In this document: in pieces, positions 5,303 through 10,403 of the stretch
Position numbering within the stretch: position 1 is the stretch's first letter
How the letters are laid out: the number at the start of each line of letters is the position of its first letter
Assembly (NCBI GenBank): GCA_005881235.1
Contig: VBEQ01000073.1
Span: forward strand, 1 to 10,403
DNA: 10,403 bases
Reading direction: 5' to 3'
Source: Chloroflexota bacterium
Lineage (GTDB): Bacteria > Chloroflexota > Dormibacteria > CF-121
Translations under genes and position numbers: made by a program
Notes under the pieces: model-generated
The model's database searches: none
What the model saw: only the letters and a program-made list of their open reading frames with translations
What the model was told of the DNA's origin: nothing

Positions 5303-6457
5303 ATGAGCCAGGCAGCCCCCTACACCCCGGCCGGTCCGGACCAGCCTACCCCGCGACCGCGCCGCACCCGGCTCCTCCTGGTACCGGGAGGCATCGTCCT
5401 GCTGCTCATCGCCATCCCCGGCGCGACCTACGGGTTCGCCGAGAACCAGCTCTCCCAGGCCCAGGGCTCGGAGGCGCACGGCGCCTACGGCCAGGCACTG
5501 AGCGAGTACGGGACGGCGGAAACGGTGGCCGGGAATCCCGTCTCCCGTGTGTTGCTCGGCGAGTTGGCAGACCGGGCAAAGGCGGGTACCGCGGAGACGC
5601 ACTACCGCTGGGGCCTTCAGCTCACGGAGCAAACGAAGTTCGCCGATAGCGAGACGCAGCTACGGGCCGCCATCAAGAGTGGCATCGCGGACTGGGCGGT
5701 GCGCGGTAACGCCGCGCTCGCCGATCTCTTCTACGCCTGGGGGCAGTCGCTGGTGGCGGACAAACAGTTCCAGGCCGGCATCGACAAGTATCTTCAGGTC
5801 GCAGGCGTCGATCCCACCGGCAACCTGACCGCCTCGACCAACGCCGGACTGGCGGTCGCCTACGCCGGCTTCGCCCAGTGGTACCTGCAGCAGCAGCCGA
5901 TCGATTACCCGAATGCGCTGATCTGGTACGAGAAGCTCGTCAAGGATTTTCCCGACAGCGCTGACGCCAAGCTGGCGCAGGCGTCGTCGCTACCACAGAC
6001 GCTCTACAACGCCGGCGTCGCGTTCGTTCAGCAGATGCGATTTCAGCAGGCGCGCGACGCCATGACCGAGGTCGTGCAGAACTATCCCAAGACCAGCTGG
6101 GCGACACAGGCCAACGCGGCGCTCACGGCGAAGCAGCCGCTCACCGGCTTGCTGATCTTGAGCGATGCCAACCCGACGCCGGTGGCCAATCGGTTGATTC
6201 GGATTGCCAGTCACTGGAAGATCGTCAAGGCCCACACGTACGACGACTCCGGTGGTCACATCTATCAGACCACTACGGACGCGAAGGGCAATTTCTCGAT
6301 TCCTGGAGGAGTTCCGCCCGCGCCGAACTACCTGGTCACCTGGTGGGACCCGAGCCGGAGCACGTTCGTCACCACCTTCCTCAGCGACAACGTTCCGGTG
6401 AATCAAGTAACGGTTAACCCCCTGGAGCCGGCGCACACGACGGTCGCTACGTCTTAG
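5303..6457 (+). CDS. Membrane-anchored TPR-like protein with C-terminal beta-type domain
   Basis: I do not recognise a named gene. The 384-residue product starts with a Pro-rich cytosolic tail (MSQAAPYTPAGPDQPTPRPR), then one membrane segment at about 23-44 (RLLLVPGGIVLLLIAIPGAT). Next come helical repeats of TPR character at about 50-275, such as 'AHGAYGQALSEYGTAE', 'FQAGIDKYLQVAGVDP' and 'YPNALIWYEKLVKDFPDSAD'. The last 105 residues look beta-rich; 'TTTDAKGNFSIPGGVPP' resembles carboxypeptidase-regulatory-like folds. The topology puts repeats and beta domain outside the membrane, suggesting a scaffold or envelope assembly role. I chose ATG 5303 because the frame upstream reaches only a TTG at 5210. 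No Shine-Dalgarno is seen. The stop overlaps the convergent gene by four bases. Confidence 0.8.
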   Translation: MSQAAPYTPAGPDQPTPRPRRTRLLLVPGGIVLLLIAIPGATYGFAENQLSQAQGSEAHGAYGQALSEYGTAETVAGNPVSRVLLGELADRAKAGTAETHYRWGLQLTEQTKFADSETQLRAAIKSGIADWAVRGNAALADLFYAWGQSLVADKQFQAGIDKYLQVAGVDPTGNLTASTNAGLAVAYAGFAQWYLQQQPIDYPNALIWYEKLVKDFPDSADAKLAQASSLPQTLYNAGVAFVQQMRFQQARDAMTEVVQNYPKTSWATQANAALTAKQPLTGLLILSDANPTPVANRLIRIASHWKIVKAHTYDDSGGHIYQTTTDAKGNFSIPGGVPPAPNYLVTWWDPSRSTFVTTFLSDNVPVNQVTVNPLEPAHTTVATS

Positions 6458-7347
6458 CGCCGACCGCGCCTCTTCACCTCGGTAAGGAGCAGCGCATCCA
6501 GCTCGGCGCCAATCAGGAAGGCGACGGCCGCCACATAGAGATAGGTCATCACGACGACCAGCAGGGAGAGGACGCCAAACGCCTGCTGGTAGCCGCGGTA
6601 GGCGAAGTTGGCGATGTACCAGCCGAAGATCCACGAGGCCGCCAGCCAGATCACGATCGTGATGCTCGAACCGAGCGTGACCCACTTGACACGCACGTGC
6701 TCCGGGGTGGTGAACTGCAGCAACGCCGTGACCAGAAGGAGGAGAAGCACGGCGCTGAAGGCGAACCGAAGAATGGTCTCCCCCGCGCGCACGATCGGAG
6801 GGGTCGATGGCTGCGAGGTCGATAGCAGCAGTGCGGCGGCGACCAGGAACAATGCCACGATGATCAGCGCTGCGAGGCCGACCGAGAGGGCCATGCGCAC
6901 CCGGAAGGGACGGCGGTCTTTGACTTCGTAGATGCTGTCGAGCGCGGTCATCAGCGCCCGCACGCCGCTAGAGACCTGCCAGAGCGTCAGCAGCAGCCCG
7001 ATCGACAGCCACCACAACCGCCTGGTCGTGAGCACCTGATCGACCGAATGGTCCAGCTCTCGATAGAAGTTCGGCGAGACGATGCGAGCGATGTTCGGTC
7101 CTAGCTGGTCACGCCAAATCCCGTCGAGATGCACCGCACCGGCGAACGCCAGGCCCGTCAGGGTCAGGAAGGCGAGTGCGAAGAGCATCCGAAACGCGAT
7201 CGCGGTCGCGTCGGTGAGAACGCCGTGCCGGTCCATGGCCGCAGCGACTTCTCGGGCGAGCCTTTTGAGATCACGCCTTCCTCGAGTCCGGACCACCTGC
7301 TCCGCGAGGCCGACGACGGCCCGGTTGGAGCCGGCGGAATCTGCCAT
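6454..7347 (-). CDS. YihY/virulence factor BrkB family membrane protein
   Basis: This is a 297-residue integral membrane protein with about six hydrophobic segments, including 'MLFALAFLTLTGLAFAGAV', 'LWWLSIGLLLTLWQVSSGV', 'LAALIIVALFLVAAALLL', 'FAFSAVLLLLLVTALLQF' and 'ITIVIWLAASWIFGWYIANF'. The last, 'VVVMTYLYVAAVAFLIGAEL' followed by DALL, is the best family marker: the Y-L-x(n)-LIGAEL ending is characteristic of YihY/BrkB proteins. 'GVRALMTALDSIYEVKDRR' also fits the family's central loop. The biochemical function of the family is not settled; the old RNase BN label was an error. It converges on the TPR-like gene with a 4-base overlap. The ATG at 7347 has no clear ribosome-binding site. 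Confidence 0.87.
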   Translation of the reverse strand: MADSAGSNRAVVGLAEQVVRTRGRRDLKRLAREVAAAMDRHGVLTDATAIAFRMLFALAFLTLTGLAFAGAVHLDGIWRDQLGPNIARIVSPNFYRELDHSVDQVLTTRRLWWLSIGLLLTLWQVSSGVRALMTALDSIYEVKDRRPFRVRMALSVGLAALIIVALFLVAAALLLSTSQPSTPPIVRAGETILRFAFSAVLLLLLVTALLQFTTPEHVRVKWVTLGSSITIVIWLAASWIFGWYIANFAYRGYQQAFGVLSLLVVVMTYLYVAAVAFLIGAELDALLLTEVKRRGRR

Positions 7348-7419
7348 GTTGACAGGCTATCGGCGCGAGCGGTCCTCAGGAAAGCTCCGGAATTGCGGTC
7401 AGGTGCGGGAGGGTCCTCA

Positions 7420-7425
7420 TATAAT
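7420..7425 (+). promoter_or_regulatory. Perfect -10 box (TATAAT) of the tRNA-Thr promoter
   Basis: TATAAT lies 11 bases before the tRNA 5' end, so a start near 7432 would leave a leader of only about five bases. No matching -35 box is present at 16-18 bases; TTGCGG at 7393-7398 is 21 bases away. Confidence 0.6.
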
Positions 7426-7436
7426 CGGGGACGCAC

Positions 7437-7512
7437 GCCGACGTAGCTCAGCTGGCAGAGCAGCTGTTTTGTAAACAGCGGGTCGCCGGTCCGAATCCGG
7501 CCGTCGGCTCCA
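7437..7512 (+). tRNA. tRNA-Thr (anticodon TGT)
   Basis: A complete 76-base tRNA. Acceptor GCCGACG pairs with CGTCGGC, followed by discriminator T and an encoded CCA. The D arm contains AGCTCAGCTGGCAGAGC. The anticodon stem GCTGT/ACAGC encloses loop TTTGTAA, giving anticodon TGT, which reads ACA threonine codons. The T arm is CCGGTCCGAATCCGG. It stands alone, with its own -10 box and a T-run after it. Confidence 0.97.
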
Positions 7513-7514
7513 GA

Positions 7515-7522
7515 TTTTTTTT
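7515..7522 (+). terminator. T8 run directly after tRNA-Thr
   Basis: Eight T residues start three bases after the CCA end. The folded T arm and acceptor could act as the preceding stem, giving a compact terminator for the single tRNA gene. No separate hairpin is present. Confidence 0.45.
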
Positions 7523-7613
7523 GTGTGCGAAGTCGGCTTCTCGGCTGCGTTATTAATTGTTGCCTAAGCCAAGTAACCATGGCGCCTGCCGTTTTCCCGG
7601 ATTGCCCATAATT

Positions 7614-8417
7614 GTGGCTTCCAGAGTGTCTTCCATTAGCGAGACAGCGCCGCAACGCCTGGCCCTTCAAGTCGAAAATCTCCACGTCAGCTACGGCTCA
7701 AAGCGGGCGGTCGACGGCGTGTCGCTCGACATCAACGAAAGCGAGATATTTGGTCTTCTGGGACCCAACGGCGCGGGGAAAACCAGCACGCTCAGCGCGA
7801 TTGAGGGTCTGGTGAAGCCCGACTCCGGCTCGATCCGAATCGGCGATGTCGACGCTCGAGCAAATCCGGCTGCAGCAAGAGCCCGAATGGGCGTGCAGCT
7901 ACAGTCGACGAGCTTCCAATCCAATCTCACGATCCGCGAGATCGTCAGGCTCTACGCGGGACTCTACGGCGTGGCCCTCACCCGGGCCGGAATTGACGAC
8001 CTGCTTGCCGATGTTCACCTTGAGGAGGAGGCGTCAAAGCGCTTCAGCCAGCTATCCGGGGGACAGCAGAAACGTGTCTCATTGTTGATTGCGACGATTC
8101 ACAGCCCGCCGCTCGTGCTCCTCGATGAGCCGACGGCCGGCCTGGACCCGCAAGCTCGTCGGCAGCTGTGGGATCGCATCGAACGGCTACGCGACATCGG
8201 GCGGAGCATCCTCCTGACGACGCACTCTATGGAAGAGGCGCAGGCTGTGTGTCACCGGGTAGCGGTCATCGACAATGGCAAGTTGCTCACGGTCGATACA
8301 CCGGCTGGGCTCATCGAGAAGCACAAAGATGACCCACGCGTGCGCAAGGCGGCCCATGGCCAGGTCACCCTCGAAGACGTCTTCATCGGATTAACGGGTA
8401 GTGACCTTCGCGATTGA
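7614..8417 (+). CDS. ABC exporter ATP-binding protein (DrrA/CcmA-like)
   Basis: The ATPase subunit of an ABC-2 type exporter, acting on the inner face of the membrane with the permease encoded just after it. All nucleotide-binding motifs are intact: Walker A GPNGAGKT (about 50-57 from GTG 7614), Q-loop 'MGVQLQ', signature LSGGQQKRV (147-155), Walker B LVLLDEP (167-173), D-loop AGLDPQ and switch His in 'TTHSM'. The C-terminal 'VTLEDVFIGLTG' is the tail usual in DrrA-type subunits. The start is uncertain: GTG 7614 and GTG 7626 both give suitable N-termini, while TTG 7557 adds residues unlike the family. None has a Shine-Dalgarno, and CATAAT at 7607-7612 raises the chance of leaderless translation from 7626. 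The substrate (drug, lipid or polymer) cannot be inferred. Confidence 0.93.
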   Translation: MASRVSSISETAPQRLALQVENLHVSYGSKRAVDGVSLDINESEIFGLLGPNGAGKTSTLSAIEGLVKPDSGSIRIGDVDARANPAAARARMGVQLQSTSFQSNLTIREIVRLYAGLYGVALTRAGIDDLLADVHLEEEASKRFSQLSGGQQKRVSLLIATIHSPPLVLLDEPTAGLDPQARRQLWDRIERLRDIGRSILLTTHSMEEAQAVCHRVAVIDNGKLLTVDTPAGLIEKHKDDPRVRKAAHGQVTLEDVFIGLTGSDLRD

Positions 8418-8418
8418 G

Positions 8419-9198
8419 ATGAGCAGCCAGCCGAGCGCGCCATCCATCAACCCTCCGACGCTGTCAGGCATCCTAAGAGCCCTGCTTCGGGCGGACCTCA
8501 CCGTTCAGTTGCGGAACGGGCGAGCCCTGCTGCTGACGTTCTTTCCGCCGCTCGCCGTCTTCTACGGCCTGTCCACTGCCAAACGCGGCGCTCAACTCGG
8601 CGGCGCGATCGTCAACGTGGCATTGGCTCTCACGCTCGGCATCGCGTTGATTGCCATCCTTGGCTACACGGCGTCCGTCGCCAGGGACCGCGAGCTGGGT
8701 GTTTTCCAGCGCCTCCGAGTCACGCCGGCTCCAACCTGGACGATCATGGTCAGCCGGTTGGCGCTCCAGATCCTCTCAATGCTGGCCATGTCCGTGGTGG
8801 TCCTCGTGGCGGCGGCCGTCGTCGAGAACGTAAGGCTGGATCCGGCAGCCTACCTTCTGACGCTGGCGATGGTGATTTTTAGCTCGGCCGTCTTCCTTGG
8901 CGTGGGACAGGCTTTGGTGGGCCTCATCAAATCCGTCGATACCGTCAACGCCGTGGGGCGGCTCAGCTTCCTGCCGCTCGTCGCCCTCGGCCTGTTTGCG
9001 CATTCCACGATCTTCGGAACCACGTTCGAGACCATCGCGCGCTGGTCACCCGGTGGGGCGGTGGCGACGTTGCTCGGCGGTGCGATGCAACCGGCGGCAT
9101 GGAGCGCTGATACCTGGTGGGCCTTGCTGGCGAGCGTCCTCTACGCGGTCGTTTTCGCTGGGATTGGCATCCGGTGGTTTCAGTGGAGCCCGCGCTAA
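8419..9198 (+). CDS. ABC-2 type transporter permease
   Basis: The membrane partner of the preceding ATPase. The 259-residue product has about six membrane segments, including 'LLLTFFPPLAVFYGLS', 'VALALTLGIALIAILGYTAS', 'LSMLAMSVVVLVAAAVV', 'YLLTLAMVIFSSAVFLGVG' and 'ALLASVLYAVVFAGIGIRWF'. 'RDRELGVFQRLRVTPAP' is the coupling-region motif of ABC-2 permeases ('RE.G...RL..TP'), and the region 'LSFLPLVALGLF...W.PGG' also fits the family. I chose ATG 8419, one base after the ATPase stop. A GTG at 8401, overlapping that stop, is an equal alternative. The two genes form an operon with no adjacent regulator, so substrate and control are unknown. Confidence 0.92.
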   Translation: MSSQPSAPSINPPTLSGILRALLRADLTVQLRNGRALLLTFFPPLAVFYGLSTAKRGAQLGGAIVNVALALTLGIALIAILGYTASVARDRELGVFQRLRVTPAPTWTIMVSRLALQILSMLAMSVVVLVAAAVVENVRLDPAAYLLTLAMVIFSSAVFLGVGQALVGLIKSVDTVNAVGRLSFLPLVALGLFAHSTIFGTTFETIARWSPGGAVATLLGGAMQPAAWSADTWWALLASVLYAVVFAGIGIRWFQWSPR

Positions 9199-9199
9199 A

Positions 9200-9224
9200 G
9201 AGACGAAATTCGGCCTCGTTTTTT
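9200..9224 (+). terminator. Weak candidate terminator after the ABC permease
   Basis: A poor stem (GACGA with TCGTT, one G-T pair, 9-base loop) is followed by six T residues at 9219-9224, just after the permease stop. The T-run and position fit, but the stem is weak. Confidence 0.25.
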
Positions 9225-9244
9225 GTAGCCAATTCTGTAGCCAA
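9224..9244. repeat. Direct repeat TGTAGCCAA, two copies with 12-bp period
   Basis: TGTAGCCAA at 9224-9232 recurs exactly at 9236-9244, in the 81-base space between the convergent ABC permease and DUF1801 genes. A related GTAGCC is at 9273-9278. No function can be assigned. Confidence 0.4.
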
Positions 9245-9279
9245 CGCACCGCGAGCACGAATGTGCCGATCCGTAGCCG

Positions 9280-9633
9280 CTACTGCTTAAGAACTTCCTT
9301 AAGCCGTAGGTCGATGAGTCTGTTCACGAGCGCTTTCGGGAGTGGTGTATCGATGGGAAATTGCAACGCACCGCTCGAGGTGTGATAGCGGGCGACCTCT
9401 TCGGGAATCTGCTTGAATACCGAACCGCTGTGTGGCAGGTAGCTCAGGTGGTCCTTGAACGCCGCGAACCCTGCGACGACCTTGCCGTGCATCCGAAAGG
9501 CTGGGCAGCCATAGGCTATCCCCTGTTCTCCCTGGGGAATGATGCTGAGAATGGTCTGACGCAGCTTCTGCAGCGTCGTCCGCTTGGGCTCTTCAAGGTT
9601 GGCGAGGTAGTCGTCGATCTCTCTTGCGGACAT
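9280..9633 (-). CDS. DUF1801 (YdhG-like) domain protein
   Basis: A complete 117-residue single-domain protein. It starts with 'MSAREIDDYLANLEEPKRTT' and 'LQKLRQTILSIIPQGEQGIA', and continues 'YGCPAFRMHGKVVAGFAAFK' and 'DHLSYLPHSGSVFKQ'. The 'Y.aP.Fr..gk.v..faa.K.HlsfyPhs' pattern is the hallmark of DUF1801/YdhG proteins. The C-terminus 'LQFPIDTPLPKALVNRLIDL' (G.LqFp...PlP..lv..li..R) is also diagnostic. Some relatives are annotated as iron chaperones, but I see nothing here that proves metal binding. The ATG is five bases after the stop of the VOC gene on the same strand, so the two are probably cotranscribed. The Shine-Dalgarno is weak. Confidence 0.9.
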   Translation of the reverse strand: MSAREIDDYLANLEEPKRTTLQKLRQTILSIIPQGEQGIAYGCPAFRMHGKVVAGFAAFKDHLSYLPHSGSVFKQIPEEVARYHTSSGALQFPIDTPLPKALVNRLIDLRLKEVLKQ

Positions 9634-9638
9634 GCGAT

Positions 9639-10088
9639 TTAACGTGTCAAGGCGGAGGGCTTCTCAGGCACCGAGATACCGCCCCATTCCTCGGGGGCGA
9701 CATCGCGGAACGTTTCGGAGAAGGTCCACTGGTGGCCGGCGAAGTCCTCGGCACTGTACTGCCGTTCTCCGTACTCGAAATCCTTAGGCTCCATGAGAAT
9801 TCGTGCACCGTGCTGCCGGGCGTGCTCGCAGTGAGCGCGTGCGTCCTCCACCCGGACCATCACGGAGTGGGTGACCTTCCCCGGTCGCGGCGGCCTGCGA
9901 TCGTCGCGAACGTCGCCGATGATTACGGCTCCGTCGCCAACTCTCAACTGGGAGCGGTGGTTCTCTCCAATCTGCACTCGCTCCGAAAACCCGAACGCGC
10001 GGCTCAGCCAATCGACCGCTTGGCGGACGTCCGGGTAGATGAGGATGGGGATGACGGTGGCCTGCGGGATCGAGCGGTTCGGTTTCAC
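9639..10088 (-). CDS. VOC (glyoxalase/bleomycin-resistance-like) family protein
   Basis: A 149-residue member of the vicinal oxygen chelate fold, of the PhnB/glyoxalase-like kind. 'VIPILIYPDVRQAVDWLSRA' followed by FGF is the standard first repeat, and 'VTHSVMVRVEDARAHCEHAR' followed by QHGA the second. 'YGERQYSAEDFAGHQWTFSE' is the typical ending, with Glu at the usual metal-ligand site and His in THS. The reaction cannot be named: the fold serves lyases, dioxygenases and drug-binding proteins. The start is GTG 10088, with no clear ribosome-binding site. Only two bases separate it from a likely insertion-sequence end at 10091, so its original promoter may be gone. The DUF1801 gene follows five bases after its stop. 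Confidence 0.88.
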   Translation of the reverse strand: MKPNRSIPQATVIPILIYPDVRQAVDWLSRAFGFSERVQIGENHRSQLRVGDGAVIIGDVRDDRRPPRPGKVTHSVMVRVEDARAHCEHARQHGARILMEPKDFEYGERQYSAEDFAGHQWTFSETFRDVAPEEWGGISVPEKPSALTR

Positions 10089-10090
10089 GT

Positions 10091-10210
10091 TGTCAGATTA
10101 GTCGGATGATCCCGAAACGTCTTCGGCTGATGCCCTACAGAGTTTCGGCTGATGCCTACAGCTGTTTCGGCTGACGCTTGGCACTCCTGCGCATGAAGGA
10201 GTTGAGCGTG
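10091..10210 (+). mobile_element. Possible IS21-type left end remnant
   Basis: The segment starts TGTCAG, contains three copies of a 22-bp-period repeat (10122-10177), and ends with GAAGGAG seven bases before a GTG at 10208. Multiple terminal repeats followed by a well-marked start codon are the layout of IS21-family left ends ahead of istA. After the GTG I see no istA-like protein; the frame runs antisense to a SnoaL-like gene. If the element is real, only its end survives. The family name is by resemblance only. Confidence 0.35.
10122..10177. repeat. 22-bp-period direct repeats with core TTCGGCTGAtGCC
   Basis: Copies begin at 10122 (TTCGGCTGATGCCCTACA), 10144 (TTCGGCTGATGCCTACA) and 10166 (TTCGGCTGACGC), exactly 22 bases apart. 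A diverged copy (TCGGATGATCCC at 10102-10113) lies 21 bases before the first. Regular two-turn spacing suggests protein-binding sites on one face of the DNA, such as transposase sites. Confidence 0.75.
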
Positions 10211-10268
10211 ACCCAATGCGTGTCCGAACGTTTAGCGGCCGGCGACGCTCAGGAAAGCTGGCGTGGGC

Positions 10269-10403
10269 TCACCAGCCTTCGTATGGTGCCTGGCGCCGCT
10301 CGACGTGGTTGTCGTAGTCACGATGGTCGACCACTTTGCCCTGGTCGTCGAAGCGCAGCACGGTCACCCCGGCGAAGGTCAGTTCCTGCCCCTGCTCCCG
10401 CCA
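10269..10403 (-). CDS. SnoaL-like (NTF2-fold) protein, C-terminal part only
   Basis: The reverse strand is open from the right edge to a TGA at 10269-10271, giving 44 residues that end the protein. They include 'GQELTFAGVTVLRFDDQGKV' then 'VDHRDYDNHVERRQAPYEGW'. The 'G..v.rFd..GkV...rdy.d' pattern is the closing strand-turn-strand of SnoaL-like/NTF2-fold proteins, which cover polyketide cyclases, isomerases and many uncharacterised soil proteins. The function cannot be stated from this fragment. The 180 bases between it and the VOC gene hold the repeat array. Confidence 0.7.
   Translation of the reverse strand, partial: WREQGQELTFAGVTVLRFDDQGKVVDHRDYDNHVERRQAPYEGW

Noticed and set aside
7349..7354. 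Perfect TTGACA on the plus strand
   Set aside because: No -10 box follows at 16-18 bases; the TATAAT at 7420 is too far away to pair with it.
7164..7685. Minus-strand frame of 173 codons containing GRIRTGDPLFTKQLLCQLSY
   Set aside because: That peptide is the antisense translation of tRNA-Thr, a classic false annotation.
7437..9244. Genomic island between tRNA-Thr and the TGTAGCCAA doublet
   Set aside because: No copy of the tRNA 3' end is present at the far side and there is no integrase, so there is no direct support for an island.
10208..10403. Plus-strand frame from GTG 10208 with a strong GAAGGAG upstream, open to the window edge
   Set aside because: The start signal is good, but the product (VTQCVSERLAAGDAQESW and on) matches no transposase I know, and most of it is antisense to the SnoaL-like gene. 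I keep the start signal as part of the possible insertion-sequence end.

Overview
The window is high-GC DNA from a bacterial chromosome, densely packed with genes. The deepest-rooted landmark is a ribosomal/transcription-factor cluster on the minus strand: rpmG, tRNA-Trp, secE, nusG, rplK, rplA. Both tRNA genes carry an encoded CCA end. NusG has a long Ala/Pro-rich N-terminal extension, there is a rhodanese of the type common in Actinobacteria, and several starts lack a clear Shine-Dalgarno. This fits a terrestrial Actinobacteria/Chloroflexota/Dormibacterota-like organism. That placement is an impression, not a measured result.

Layout from left to right: (1) 1-143, minus, N-terminal part of a DUF1801 protein sitting where rplJ would usually follow rplA. 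(2) 162-2599, minus, rplA, rplK, nusG, secE, tRNA-Trp and rpmG, tightly coupled by 1-nt stop/start overlaps. They are driven by a strong sigma70-type promoter at 2665-2693, with a terminator-like hairpin and U-tract between that promoter and rpmG. (3) 2743-4122, minus, an exported L,D-transpeptidase with a long helical region. (4) 4280-4303, a perfect GC hairpin in a CCCTCCCCC/GGGGGAGGG element resembling dispersed intergenic repeats. (5) 4321-5190, minus, a two-domain thiosulfate sulfurtransferase. (6) 5303-6457, plus, a membrane-anchored TPR-like protein, divergent from the sulfurtransferase. (7) 6454-7347, minus, a YihY/BrkB-type membrane protein. (8) 7437-7512, plus, tRNA-Thr(UGU) with a perfect TATAAT just upstream and a T8 run after it. 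(9) 7614-9198, plus, an ABC-2 type exporter (ATPase and permease). (10) 9280-10088, minus, a VOC-family protein followed by a second DUF1801 protein. (11) 10091-10210, a 22-bp-period repeat array resembling an IS21-type left end, abutting the VOC start. (12) 10269-10403, minus, the C-terminal end of a SnoaL-like protein.

Most of the window is ordinary housekeeping or envelope content. I see no defence system, CRISPR array, phage module or biosynthetic cluster. The points most worth a second look are the promoter-hairpin-gene order upstream of rpmG, the replacement of rplJ by a DUF1801 gene, the 22-bp repeat array at the right end, and the two unusual envelope proteins (helical L,D-transpeptidase and TPR/beta-domain protein).
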